Shown: positions 1 through 47,530, counted from the first letter of the stretch. The stretch is DNA of 64,000 nucleotides from Glandiceps talaboti (GCF_964340395.1 NC_135562.1:6479634-6543633); one strand, 5' to 3'. The notes: a model not told the origin generated them from the sequence alone. Translations and numbers: made by a program.

Positions 1-574
1 CTTGCAATTAACTGAACTCACACCTGGTATTACGATACAGCTTACAAATGATCCAGTGATGTTTGCAATAACGATCCTATCAAAAATTGTACAGGATGTC
101 CCTACTATGCAGTCAACAATTCTCAGAAAGCCAGAACACAAATTGTAATGTCACAGAAGGTATGAATCGATACTAACATTATACTAGCATAGTGAATCAA
201 AATTTTTGTAAATATTTTCACATAGGCAAAATACTTATAAACTCAGCTCATGCCATTTTAACATATTTATACCAGCTCCAGCTACACATTAATTCCCCTA
301 CTTATAATATACCTGAGCTGTTTGTGGTTATCTAATATCATTCTCCAGAATACACCATATATTTTATGATACATGATACATCTTTTCATCAAATCACCAT
401 TTGAATACTTTTTTTGTTATGTGATTCTTAAATATCTTGTATCATATGCATAAATTTCAGTTTGCAGTACGATCAAGGAGTACTGTACCGGGGTATATTG
501 CAAATTTCCAGATGTGTGAAATTCTAAGATTTTCACCAAGTTTTACTTATGAATTTATATATAAAAATAAGTGA
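1..574. other. Intron of the GREB1 gene, nothing recognised
   Basis: AT-rich sequence at the 3' edge of the window. No exon with GREB1 similarity, RNA gene or clear repeat was seen. Confidence 0.5.
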
Positions 575-750
575 TGGGGATAGGGATGGTAGTAAATATG
601 GTCACCATGGGGATGGTATAACAATGTTATAAAAAATACATTAAACCTTGTCACCATGGGGATGGTAGTAAACAAACAATGTCATCATGAGCACATTAAA
701 CCTTGTCACCACGGGGATGGTAGTAAATATTATCACCATAGGGTGGTTAA
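575..750. repeat. Short minisatellite (GTCACCATGGGGATGGTAGT units)
   Basis: About four imperfect copies of a unit containing CACCATGGGGATGGTAGTAAA. Some copies are separated by ACATTAAACCTT, giving two nested unit lengths. Confidence 0.75.
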
Positions 751-1061
751 TATCATTTTGGTTTGAGTTGTTGAGCATGATGTTTAGGTTTGCATGAAAT
801 ATGTACTGTTACACATATGGGGGCTTCAATATAAGTTTTTGATTCAACAGCTTCTTCAAAACAAATCATTTTCACACAGTCATCTGTGATTGGCTTAGAT
901 TGTGTCACATGGTTTGGACCCCACAGTGACCTCAATTTGCATAGAGGGTATAATTTATTTTCTATTTTCCATAGGGTACTATTCATGTAGCATGGGAGTC
1001 CTACCGGTGATTTACTTTGACTATGGAAAGAACACATGCCTGATAATATGACATGTTATAA

Positions 1062-1466
1062 AACACTTATTGCCTGGCCTTAATCGGGCACTAGTAGATG
1101 TCATATTACCTTATTTGGGCACTAGTAGATGTATATTACCTTATCTGGGCACTAGTAGATGTCATATTACCCCTTGTGCAGTTCTATAGCAACTGCTTCC
1201 CTGACGCTGAAATAGTTGCTACATAACATCCCTCTGGGTAATATACATTCTACTAGTGCCCAAATAAGGTACTATACATTCTACTAGTGTCCAAATAAGG
1301 TAATATACATCTACTAGTGCCCAAATAAGGTAATATTCATCTACTATTGCCAAAATAAGGTAATATACATCTACTAGTACCCAAATAAGGTAATATACAT
1401 ATACTAGTGCCCAAATAAGGTAATATACATGTACTAGTGCCCATATAAGGCCAGGCAATAAGTGTT
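1062..1466. mobile_element. Inverted-repeat-bounded element with internal opposed minisatellites
   Basis: Perfect 21-bp terminal inverted repeats (left starts AACACTTATTGCC) bound 405 bp. Inside, about three copies of a ~31-bp unit (GCACTAGTAGATG) lie in one orientation, and about seven copies lie in the opposite orientation on the other side of a ~70-bp centre. The whole element is therefore a large hairpin. I see no clear target duplication. It is probably a non-autonomous DNA transposon. Confidence 0.65.
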
Positions 1467-3303
1467 GACTAGGCATTTGATACAAGGATTAACCATGATA
1501 TGAACACATTTATATAGAATGTTACGATTGATAAATAAACAAAATGTTGACAAATTTAATATGTCATGCAAGTTACCAGCCATGCAAATGTACACTATTT
1601 TACATTATTCCAAAGCATTTCATGCCAAGTCATAGCTGATGATGTATACTATTGCATTAAATCATGAAATCCTCCAAAAATGTGTTATACTTCGCATAAG
1701 CCAAGTCACAACAAGTGTATTGTGATACTGTCTTTGACTAAGTTTTAGGCCCAGACACAGCCTCCAAGACAAGAAGGCAATCTCTAAATGTATCAAAAAC
1801 ACGTGGGTGGACCCATGCACAAACAAGGGCTTCTAAAGTGGTCAAGTATGGTAAAATAATCCATTTTTCTTTCACCAAACCTTCATGTGATATGTTTGGA
1901 TACACAAGTTTGTTTGAATGATGAAACTTGGCTTTCACAATGTATAATTATTATCATTCCCAAATATTTTTCTTTTCTTTTATCCATTTGTGATTTAGTA
2001 TATGAATGTCCATCCGGGCCATGGTTAGTGTTAATGTAGTGACAAAACACATTTATTAAGTGTGAAAAGTGGAAACATGATGGTAGAATTGTTTAGAGTT
2101 AAATCTGTACACAGAAGGTTCATTCCTTCTTGTTGACATCATTTATTAACTGGCTCAAGTCCTTTGACGAAACCCCAAAACATACTTATGGCTAAATTTA
2201 GTCCATCATATGTAACCCATAGCAACCAATAACTTCACTGTGTACCACAATCACTTATAGTATATTTTGAGTAAAAGTATACTGTTTCAATTGCTTTAAT
2301 TGTGAGCCTTGTACAGATCATTCTAACTGTACAGCGTCTTTGAACTCTGCATCCTAGTGGAAACTGGCGTAATATAAATTGATTGATTGATTGATTGATC
2401 TTACTTGCTTCCCAATGGTAACACTGTTTACATATTGATTATATTGAGTCCAGCCATGTACTGTCCTCATAGTGAAAGTAATTAACTGTTATTTTAAGTC
2501 TAACATCAATGCTATTAATGATTGTGGCACATATACACAGGATGGAATCTTTACTTCGGTGTATAAAATGGGTACTTGATAGGATATGATTATGATATGA
2601 AGGATTAACCCTATGTGCTAAATGATACAACGGTCTGCATGTGCCTCATTGGAAAGAATGTATGATAGGTTGTATTTTGCCAGGAGTAATACAACCCTTG
2701 CAACAGTTGTCTATAAAAACTGCTAATCAGAACTTCACTTTATCAGTAGTAGACAATTATTGGCTTTGTAGGTTCCGAAAAGTCTTCTCCTTATCACACT
2801 ATCAAACTGACTTATATTGATACAAAGTAACATTGGGTGTCTCTGACGTAGGGTCTTGTTTATGTCTGTGAAAGTTAGTCATATTGCAAAATACCAGTTT
2901 TCTCCTTTACAGGAAGTGCACTTAACTCGTAAAACTCTGCTGACGTGTAAAACAAAAAGTCATTTTTGTACTCAAATTATATACTAACCTCAACAAAAAC
3001 ATTGCCATTTTTTGCAAGTGTTTCACTTCATAAAAATGGTGTTTCACGTGATGAAACAATATTTTATTGAAGAAAAATATTAGGGAACAATTTCGCATAC
3101 ACCTACAACACTACATTTACACAACGCTTAAAAAAAATTCTATGAAAACAAACTGGGCAATAATATTAATAATATCCAGTCTGGCATCAATTTTTCTCTC
3201 TTTTTTTTTGAAATTATTCATGAGAAGCTTTACGATGATGATGATGATGCAACAAACGGAAATAAAGAATGTGTGAAATCCAAAATTTGTATGATCCACT
3301 GAC
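1467..3303. other. Intron, no gene found
   Basis: No homology was recognised. A GATT tetranucleotide tract is at about 2379-2399. The short ORFs here lack GREB1-like sequence or splice context. Confidence 0.45.
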
Positions 3304-3402
3304 CTTGTCTGCGGTGACGGGGCGCAACAAACTTTCTAGATGTCCCTTGCTATTGTTGTATATAAAGTGTTTCTCTTGCAGAGGAGGGGTAACAAATTGC
3401 AT
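3304..3402 (-). pseudogene. Duplicated, diverged copy of the 3' part of GREB1 exon 23 (alternative exon or relic)
   Basis: On the minus strand, TTTTTCTGTAG is followed by 33 open codons (MQFVTPPLQEKHFIYNNSKG...VTADK) ending at ACAAG|GTCAGT. Against exon 23 (from MQFVIPPQQEKH), 21 of 33 residues are identical and several changes are conservative (V/I, F/Y, E/D). About 10 codons differ only synonymously. The donor is at the homologous position. The first 21 codons of exon 23 are absent: upstream bases show in-frame stops. Acceptor and donor are both phase 0, so splicing it after exon 22 or exon 23 would keep frame. It may be a functional alternative exon or a recently disabled one. Confidence 0.6.
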
Positions 3403-4355
3403 CTACAGAAAAATTATGAATGCAAGCTGGGAAAAATGGTTGCAATATCAATGCCCAGCCTGGCTTTCAAAAATACGAATGTAGAGAGTTTGAATTAGTC
3501 GTCTATCTACTACACCCATAGATAAATGATAATAAAAACTCTAGTACACTGTACTGACCGATTGGAGTAATTCGACTACTTCATTAAAGAGAATATGGCC
3601 AGATTTGAGCAGCTGGTTGCTATAGTTACATATGCTTGCTGGTTACTATTTAGATGAAACTTTATGGAAAGGTTGCCTACGAGAAGGAACAATTGCGTAC
3701 ATCAAAATTTCACTGAACAGGAACAGGGTTTGGATAGATATTACATCTTAATTCCTCTTTGTTTGTTAGTAGGATATCTTAATATCATAGATAGATTTAC
3801 ATTTGTATATGAAACTGTGTTTACAGATTGCCCATAATTGCTCAACACATATGAAACGAGCTGGAGATAAGCTGAAACTCAACGCCTGCATCAATATCCT
3901 GATTTAGGTGAGGCTTTCTTTGGTATTTGGTCGATGAAAACTGTACAGGATTGTGTCATTAAAAATGCATCAAATGATAAAATATGAGATATTTTGTTAT
4001 GTCACTGACTTTTGGACATGCCTTTTTCCTAAGCTCCCTGGTGGTGTATGACATCATGGCCATGTTGTCCAATAATTTGAGAATGAAATTCAATGTTATC
4101 TGAGTTTATAGTTATGAATGAAAATTTCTAGCGATACTTGCATCTAGACAAACATGTGTTTTGGGAAAACAATTTGAATCCAAAACTAATATTATTTAAT
4201 CACAACTTCAAAGTCAAGTTCAGAATCTGACCATATTCTCTTTAATCTGTTTTGTTAAAACTATGCTAACCAAAAAACCTTGTAATTGCAAAACTTTACA
4301 ATCTATTTCATAGTCTTCATAGTCACACAACTTGTCTTGTGTTTGTAATACTTAC
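3403..4355. other. Intron between exon 23 and its duplicate, no gene found
   Basis: Plain AT-rich intron sequence that separates the duplicated exon copies. No repeat or RNA gene was recognised. Confidence 0.45.
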
Positions 4356-39542
<35,187 letters not shown>

Positions 39543-39545
39543 AAT

Positions 39546-40558
39546 CTGTAAAACATTACAAAGAGATCATTAAAATATCATCATTTCTTAACTTCTGCCA
39601 AGCAACAAATTTTTAGATTAGAATTTAAATTTACGTGTAAAAAATGATTGACTGACAGAGATAGAGAAAAAAATTATTCGGAACAAACGAATAAACCTAT
39701 GTATTATGGCTACCGAGATAAGATAATAATATCATAACTAGGCAAAGCCCATAAGCTCGCGCAGGGTAGATTTATTTGTGACCGGCTGCCTGGGCCAGGG
39801 TTCATACACTTGATGTGGGTCATTTTCCAGGGGTATTGACCATCAAAATTTATTTTATTGAATGACATCTAATTCTCTGACATGGACGAGAAGTAAAGAA
39901 AGTCAACACTCTATGCGGTTGTTGGTTTCAAAAACCATCATAGCCATTAGATTAATATTGTTCATTTTCAATCAGCCAACTTATCATAGACCCTCAACCA
40001 ACGTTGTCTTTGGACAAATATTTTGTTGACATGTTGCCGAACATCACGATTTCTGAATTCAACTCGATGATTTAGGAATGTTACTGTACCAACAAACATA
40101 GGAAAGCAGTTATTCTTTTTAGAACATGTAAAAAAAATCAATTATCGACAATATAAACGTCAAAACCACACTTCCACACCCCTGAAATTCAACTGCGCTA
40201 TGTCATCAGTGGTCCGTATCAGTACCGCCGTGCGTCAAACTTCCAAATAGTGTAACAATTTCTCCTAGTGGTACAGCGATGCCACGATACTCGTTACAAT
40301 GTTACGATAATCGTGCCAACAGACCTACTGTTACAATATTGAAATGCATGGCGATGTTATGTCGCCTATGCTATATGACGATACGGTAGCACGTGGAGGA
40401 TGCACGTATTGCACGTAGTATATGGAAGGCGCATGTGTAGTCACTCTGCGCCGGAGAACCACCAATTTTTTTCTCATAGTATATACAACGCGCATGCGTA
40501 CTAGTCATTGAGCCGCTACGCGGCAGCTTCGCTGCCGCTGCACGGGCTACTAGTTTGA
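39546..40558. other. Upstream of exon 1: 5' UTR intron and CpG-richer stretch
   Basis: 40200-40555 is visibly richer in CpG than its surroundings and contains GCGCATGCG (an NRF1-like palindrome, ~40490) and a hairpin GCGGCAGC..GCTGCCGC. It might be promoter or 5' UTR exon for the GREB1 gene. However, 40020-40200 resembles the interior of the Tigger-like element inverted, so transposon origin is as likely. Confidence 0.3.
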
Positions 40559-40800
40559 GAAACTTGCAAAACCGCCATGTTGAATGTTGCATCATGGGAA
40601 ATGTGATAATAAATACTAGTCAATTAGCATTGTAAACAATGCTGATACATTGTTTGAAACCACAAATAATCAATTCATAGTCACCCTGACCATTGTGGGA
40701 GGTTTATTTTATCAGTAGCTCCAGATTGGGTATTACAATAACCACAGATAATCCCATACTCCTTTGCGTCTGACCACGCTCAGTCTGGATTGCAAGTTCC
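40559..40800. mobile_element. MITE family GGAACTTGCAA, copy 2
   Basis: Reverse orientation of 32205-32446: AACTTGCAAAACCGCCATG ... GTCTGGATTGCAAGTTCC. Confidence 0.78.
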
Positions 40801-41056
40801 TTATCAAGGCCTGGGTGTCAATCCAAGAATCTTGCATCAGTGGAGCCAAAAGGATTACATAGGATTATTCTTTTGTACTGAACCAACATTTTTCAATAGG
40901 TTTGTCAAACAATCATTTTCACACATACATTTTACTACTAGATGACTGTTTTTCACTCTTAAATTTTAATCCTAATCTAAACTGGGCCTTTTACGGAGGG
41001 ATCAAATCCCAGATTCTCAAATTAGTGCTATCTTATCAGTAGAACCACAAAGATTA

Positions 41057-41494
41057 AAATCCGATGTAGTGTACACAACACGATTTCTTTTTGGCTGTTA
41101 CATTTATTGTCGTTTGTTCTTTTGTGAGCGCTCGTTAGATACATCTGACCAAATACCATAAGTTTTCCTGAACCCAATCTTGTAGTTATGAGTAGCCAAC
41201 CAGAATCTGTCTTATAATATAAAACTCAACATTTGAAATTGAAAGAAACAATAATGATAACGTAGTTGTCTGCGCTCTGTGCTCATACTCTTTTTGAACA
41301 GAGCGCTCTGATGTACTATACCAGTATATTTCGGTGTATTACACATTTCCATTTGTTGAGTGAATTCACTCAGCTCTCATATGGCTAAGGAATACCTATG
41401 GTATTGTGTCAGATATATGTAACGAGCGCTCACAAAAGAAGAAATGACAGTAAATGTAACAGCCAAAAAGAAACATGTACACTACATCGGATTT
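41057..41494. mobile_element. DNA transposon-like element with ~80-bp imperfect inverted ends
   Basis: AAATCCGATGTAGTGTACA and TGTGAGCGCTCGTTA at the left are inverted at the right (TAACGAGCGCTCACA, TGTACACTACATCGGATTT). 438 bp, no coding sequence. It seems inserted within a SINE-like segment. Confidence 0.7.
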
Positions 41495-42568
41495 CAATCA
41501 GATTGGTTCCGGACTAACTTTTTCTATAGTTCTACCACACAACTCTATTCCACACCTGAATCTTAAGCCTAACTCAAACTGGGCCTTTCAGTATCAAAAG
41601 TCCCAGGTGTAGAAGTGACAAAGCAACAAATTTTGGAATTTGTTGTACATGTACCTTTGACTATCAACATAACAAATTGAGTACATTTCAGGACAGAATA
41701 ACCAGGTACTTCGTTTATTTTCAAATTTATGATATTACAACTGTTGGCTAAGGGACGATCACACAATGTCTCACACAAACTCAATAAATGATTGTTCATT
41801 TACGGGGAAGTGGGGTCTGATGGCAATGCGATTCTGAACTTCACTTTTGCACTTCTAATGAAATTTCGAGAAAACTTTCGCACCTGTCGATCATAACAGG
41901 TTCTGTATTTACTACTGAGATGTTGATAAGTTGATTAAAATGTACTGCTAATGTGATGTACAGTAACTGGTTTCTGGTTAGTATTTTAATATATTTAATA
42001 TACTGTGTTTTTCCCATTGTATCAATTGTAGCGGTGTGACCACATGTTTTCACCACATGCAGTTTACATCATATATACACGTGTTGCTGTCGCACTTGTA
42101 AATGTTCGTTTAGGGGGACGGGGAGGGATTTTTGGCCTAAACAAACAAAGTTCGCACAGCCACACAATATGGGGTGAAATGACAATTTTTTTGTAATTCA
42201 CAGAGTAAACAAGTATCAAAGATTGACACGGGTGAAGTGAATGAAGTAACAAATTTCAAAATTCGCAGGGTTATCTTTTAGAGTACCAGCAATTCAAATG
42301 AGTATATTCCTGGGAAGAATAACTAAGTACAGATGTACATGTCACACTTCTTTGATTTTTGAAATTGATGTTCGAACAGTTTGCTGTGGCTGGCATTTAT
42401 ACATGATACTGCAAATCTATAACGTGTATTCTAATTATGAAATTGTATTCGTCATTGCGTTTATTTTGGTGTATGAAAATTTTGACAGAGGAGAAATTTA
42501 GGACGTGCCAGGCACATTTTAATTTGGTGGACAATGCAAGTAAAAGTGCGGACACTACTTGGAAATAC

Positions 42569-42699
42569 CTTATCAATTTGGTGTGCCATATTCAGAGCAA
42601 CTGTTGCGACACCATTCACAACAGCTGAATTCAGAACTAGAACAACAAAGTATGTTAGCGGGACTTGTTTCCATGGCAAAAGCTTTTGAGGGTATTCAT
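42569..42699 (-). CDS. Possible isolated exon encoding a membrane-segment peptide
   Basis: Acceptor GGGATTTATTTCAG, donor GATAAG|GTATTT, 131 nt open in one frame. It encodes DEYPQKLLPWKQVPLTYFVV followed by a hydrophobic stretch (LVLNSAVVNGVATVALNMA) and HQIDK. It has the composition of a transmembrane helix and good splice signals, but I do not recognise the family and found no partner exon. It could belong to another minus-strand gene or be chance. Confidence 0.35.
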
Positions 42700-43884
42700 C
42701 TGAAATAAATCCCGTACCAAAACATACGATTACACAATGTAGAACCCATAACAAAACACTGTATTTCTTTCATCGATGTTGCTTCTGTCTGTTGGGTGTG
42801 TAATAACATGACCCTACTTTTGACCATAGCAAGACCTACCATATATATCATAAGACCTTCTGAACTAGTGACATCACAGTTCATGACTGATTACTCTGTT
42901 ATAATAAGCTAACACACATTTATTGACATAACCGATAAATGTGACTCAAATATCGTGTATAGACAGGGACAAGAAATAAATCATATGACTCCTTGTTTAT
43001 TCACAGAAAACATACATGTTATGTTATGTTACTTGAAAAACATCTTGTCTTTGATAATACAGTAAATGTTTTTTTGACACACAACCAAGTTACTTTTGTT
43101 CATGTCTACGTGAGGTTGTCTTCTTCAAAGAACATTACTATATTATTGAAGTTCCAACCTTCTGAACCTGTTTACGGAGATCTTGTCTTTTAAATCTAAC
43201 TGTAGTACATGTAATGTTTTCCGAATATTATAGTGTATGATTGTGCACTTAAAGGTTTATGTTTCAATCCTGGGTCACTACATCAGTGTTACGAATATAT
43301 CAGATCATTATTTTGTTGTGAATCAATTTTTTTCTATACCTCTGCCAAACAATCGATTTACATGTCTAGATTATAATTCTAATTCGAAGTGAACCTTCAA
43401 TAGAAAATTTTGATTATTTCTGAAGTTGTTCCAACAGCTGAGATGCCATCTAAAACCTATGCCTCTGTCTGAACGCTTCAATCAGTTCCTATATCACATG
43501 TACACAGCTGCCAAATGTCTGTAGGGTGTGGAGGTAATGGTCTGGAAATGAATCCAGAACGTAAAAACACAGGTTTTAGCATGTTCTGTTTTCATCCCCC
43601 ATTATTCACTGTTAGTTTCTCTGAGTATGTTCTGTATATATACATGCACAACATACCTATCATTTTTACATACATGATTGATTGTATTATTAAACCGTGC
43701 ACAAGCCAAGTTGAACAAAAAATATGGAACTTATAACCTGATCATTCTATATTACGACGATGCGTGTCTATGTCACGACAACGCGTGTCTATGGCACTGG
43801 TCTGCCGTGTTTGAAATATGAGTCAAAATGATCAAAATGTTATTACTTTCCCTGATTTTTTTTATACTAGACTAAGTATAATTA

Positions 43885-43960
43885 CATTATTCCCAATATT
43901 TTTCTCCATTCAGCTAAAAAGTAATCATAACCTAAAGGCTCTGCAGCCTTTATAAGTGTA
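43885..43960. mobile_element. Fragment of snapback MITE (22731 family)
   Basis: TTATTCCCAATATTTTTCTCCATTCAGC and ATCATAACCTAAAGG match one arm. Confidence 0.45.
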
Positions 43961-44000
43961 CAGGATTAAAACATTCACATTACAACCTCTATCCTACCAG

Positions 44001-44160
44001 GTCCCCAATTATACAGCTGGGTTGACTGAGGTACAATCATGATTCAAATCTTGCCCAAGAACTTTAGCCATTCAGGAACAAGCGGCTACGGCGGGGTTTG
44101 AACCTGCAACCTACAGCTTCCAATTCAGCCACTCAAACCTTCGACCATCATGACTCCACG
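44001..44160 (-). repeat. tRNA-derived SINE
   Basis: On the minus strand a box-A-like TGGCTGAATTGG (44120-44131) and box-B-like GGTTCAAACCC (44094-44104) are followed by a body with CTGAATGGCTAAAGTTCTTG and CAGTCAACCCAGCTGTATAA. The body recurs at 12190-12262 and, degraded, at 48550-48705. It resembles deuterostome SINEs, but the exact family is not assigned. Confidence 0.65.
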
Positions 44161-44970
44161 ATATATTGTTATTGTGGCCAAGCTGCTGACAGCCACTCTT
44201 GAAATACTCATATGCAAAAATTTGAATACATTTAACATAAACAATCATACTTTTTGCTACCTGCACTGTCCACATACTACAGTGAGGTCAAAGTTCCCAA
44301 AGGTTACAGTGTTTCAATATGGGATGCACAGTTGTCATGTGAACACTGCACCAAAATGAAAGAGTTCTTATTCTCATTCAATCTGTAGTAAACCATGAAA
44401 TAATGGTGCAAGGCACCCACAGAACAAAAAAAGAACAAAGGACAATAAAATCAGGAGGTAAATACACAAATCGCGCCAAGTTCTCTACATCAGATTTTAA
44501 TCCGATTTGGTTCAAAGGACGACGACTCTGTCAACCAGAACTTTTACATGTATTTGTATTGAAATCATACTTACATATATCATGGTATTATGCAAACCAC
44601 TAAAACTACTCAAAGCTAATTGCAAGCATAGCTTCATAACGATCAGTTAACACACATGCAATGACTTCCCAGAATGCACTATCAAGGTCAAGATAAGGTC
44701 ACTGAGCATGTTAACTAGTTCATTACAAACCTTCACTAGTATTGTAATCAATCATTGATGATTGAAGAATTTCATCTGGGAGACTCAGATGACCCTTTAA
44801 CTTGTATAGCCATTTTGTCAAAAATATGTTGTTACAAGAAGTACTGGAAGCACTAAAGCATTAACAGTACATTCCAGGCAAGTGTGTCCTATTTCATGGT
44901 ATGGGGGTTCAATGATATACAGGGTGTGTACATTTCTCCAAATGTCCATAAATCTAAACAAAGCAATTGT

Positions 44971-45196
44971 GAACTTGCAATCCAGACTGTAGTTACCGTA
45001 ATACCTCCTCCAGAATTAGCAATAGAATAAACTTCGTATAATAGTCACCCAGGGTAACCATGACTACATGTAGATTATTTATGGTTACAATCAATGTAAC
45101 ACAATTGTTCACAATACTAATATTGAGTCATATTCATCATCACATTTCCCATGATGCATCTGTCAGGATATTCAAAATGGCAGATTTACAAGTTCC
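44971..45196. mobile_element. MITE family GGAACTTGCAA, copy 3
   Basis: GAACTTGCAATCCAGACTG ... ATCACATTTCCCATGATGCA ... TTTACAAGTTCC, the same orientation as 32205 but more diverged. Confidence 0.7.
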
Positions 45197-45289
45197 CTTT
45201 TGGAGGGAGATAAGCAAAATGAAAGTTGGTAATATCATGTCACGTTTGTTTTCCAATGTACTGACTGGTGTGTCTTGCTAATGTATCAT

Positions 45290-45529
45290 GTCTGCTTGAA
45301 CCATCTTTATAATTTATTGGTTCTCTGGAGAAGACTACGCAATACACAGTGTTCACTGGACCCCATAGCACTGTGTGATATCACGAAACAGGGCACTGTT
45401 GCCCCCAAAAGCTGCATACTGCCGTACCTGAAAGCTACAAAGAGTGCTTGCAGGGATGACACACCCACTTACCGCTTAGACAAATTGATAGTAAACTACT
45501 GGGGAACAGGGTTCAGGGACTCATGCTGA
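45290..45529 (+). CDS. Unidentified protein-like ORF fragment
   Basis: An open frame ends with CRDDTPTYRLDKLIVNYWGT then GFRDSC and a stop. Composition (LDPIALCDITKQG, SCILPYLKATKS) is protein-like rather than repeat-derived. No start in context or splice partner was found. It begins about 95 bp after a MITE. It could be a remnant of a transposon or gene fragment. I do not recognise the family. Confidence 0.3.
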   Translation, partial: VCLNHLYNLLVLWRRLRNTQCSLDPIALCDITKQGTVAPKSCILPYLKATKSACRDDTPTYRLDKLIVNYWGTGFRDSC

Positions 45530-45756
45530 GCTAGAGGAGACTACAGGAGATCTAGAGACACTCTCTATGGTTTGACAACTCACTCTTTGCTGCAATGGTG
45601 GAAGTTGCGATGGGCAGCTGAAATTTGTCCAATGCAAGGCCATCCAATAACCTGAAACAAGTCACAAAGAAAAGATGAGGATTTCATTAGTATTTGTTTG
45701 ATTTGAGTAGTTTTCAGGGAACATCTCCATCCTAATTGTTTTCATGTAGTCTTGGA

Positions 45757-45770
45757 GGGGGGGGGGGGGG
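45757..45770. repeat. 14-bp poly-G tract
   Basis: G run on the plus strand upstream of the gene, the opposite polarity to the intragenic C runs. Confidence 0.9.
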
Positions 45771-46019
45771 CTCCTTTATTTGAGGGAGCATTTCCATCCT
45801 CAATGTTGTGATACTGACAGTCACAGATAAAAAAATGGTTGTACTTTTTTTTGGTCTGATTATCATTTTTATACAGCCCTGAAAATTAAAATTCCACTTC
45901 AGATATGGGGAAATGTTTGTAGAAAGTCTACACAAATAATAAACATAGCGAGAAAGGTGGACAAATAGACTGGACATAGCCAGACTGGCTAGCAAGCAGA
46001 CAGATGGACAAGCACAAAG

Positions 46020-46026
46020 GACAGAC

Positions 46027-46085
<59 letters not shown>
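46020..46085. repeat. CAGA tetranucleotide microsatellite
   Basis: About 15 uninterrupted units of CAGA. ORFs here rich in CLSV are artefacts. Confidence 0.97.
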
Positions 46086-46710
46086 CATAAACGGATGCAC
46101 AATTTGCCATACCTACACTCCTCAGCCTTATAGTTCAGTTGTGCTAAAAATGGGGAATTTATTTTTGTAGCGAGATGTCAGACTAGACTCAGACTCAGAG
46201 GGCTCAGACACTTAATTACTTATATTTGGAAAAGAACATGTCTGTACAAGTTTGTACACTACTGTACACGTAAATGAAAGGGTACATATCATGTATGCTC
46301 TTAGACTATTGGTTTTACCATAGACAGTGGAAGAGACCATTGTCTAATAATGCTGTGCATGGAACTTTCAAATCACATCATAAAATACAAAAATTCAATT
46401 GTTTTCTAGTTGTGCCATATCACCACACTCCATGTCTACATAATATGACATTATTTTTTATTGTTTAGAAAGGATACAAGTTCAAATTCTAAATTGTGCA
46501 ATTTTTTCTTTACAGTTAACTCGGTTTGTTCAAAACACAACGAATCACGTTATTCTAACGTATATTTCCTAGGTTGACAAAAGAATTGTGCTTGTAGAAA
46601 CTTTGGCTGAAATGACCCTTTTCTGATAACAGCAGAATTCAACTAGAGTTTACACAAATAAATACATATATCAGAATATAATACCTCATAATTAAATTGT
46701 ACTTATTAAA

Positions 46711-46800
46711 GAGAATGCCACTCCTGGTCTCCAGGAAAAAAATCATTTTCTAAAACTCGGATCTGGAGAGCCATATCATGATTTTATACCACCTACTATT
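46711..46800. mobile_element. End fragment of CACTCCAGG-family MITE
   Basis: GAGAATGCCACTCCTGG..TCCAGG and GATCTGGAGAGCCATATCATG match the left end of 16255-16695. Confidence 0.5.
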
Positions 46801-46881
46801 ATATATTAGGGTATGTTTGTGTATGCGGGTTTTTTTTTCTTTTGTTGGGGGAGGGGGTTGTTTGTTTGGTTTGTCTTTTTC

Positions 46882-46900
46882 GGGGGGGGGGGGGGGGGGG
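46882..46900. repeat. 19-bp poly-G tract
   Basis: Homopolymer G on the plus strand, preceded by T-rich sequence. Confidence 0.9.
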
Positions 46901-47014
46901 TGTCAGAACGTAATATTTGTATGATGTAAAGCTTTTCACAAAGTTCATTCAGACCAATAAGAACAAATGACATCTTTGGACTGCATTGATTATAATTGTA
47001 ATAAGAAAGTTACA

Positions 47015-47530
47015 TGTATGTAGTATGTGTGTATGTGAGTGTGTGTCACTGTGTACATGTACATGCATGTGTGCACGTGTGTGTATGTACAACTTGTGTG
47101 TGTATGTACTGTATGTGTACAACTTGTGTGTGTTTGCGTGTGTGTGTACAACTTGTGTATGTGTGTGCATGTGTACAATTTGTGTGTATGTGTGTGGGTG
47201 TACAACTTGTGTGTAATAACAGTGTATGTGTGTGTGTGCATGTACAACTTTGTGTGTGTGTATGTGTACATCTTGTGCAGTGTTTTATTTAAGGGCGGTA
47301 AGTAGGTAAAATCTACCGGGGTTCCCACATCATTTTACCGGGGTTCCCCACCTAAACTATGATACATTGCATGGGAAGCACTACCAGTTTTACCTCTTTC
47401 CCCCTTTCTGTTACCAGGGTTCCCAAACCTTAGCAAAAACACTGTTGTGTGTGTACTTGTGTGTGCATGTGTGTAATTCACTTTGTATACATGTATGTGT
47501 GTGTGTGGGGTGGGGGGGGGGGGGGCGTAC
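47015..47530. repeat. TG-rich array with GTACAACTTGTGTG units and poly-G
   Basis: At least six copies of GTACAACTTGTGTG within TG/TATG microsatellite to 47290. After a short unique stretch, TG resumes and ends in a 14-bp G run (47512-47525). Confidence 0.85.

Noticed and set aside
753-1037. 94-codon minus-strand ORF as a missing GREB1 C-terminal exon
   Set aside because: No GREB1 similarity, and it overlaps no plausible splice-site pair in the needed phase.
45732-47328. Cys/Val/Leu-rich and His/Thr-rich ORFs
   Set aside because: Products of CAGA and TG microsatellites.
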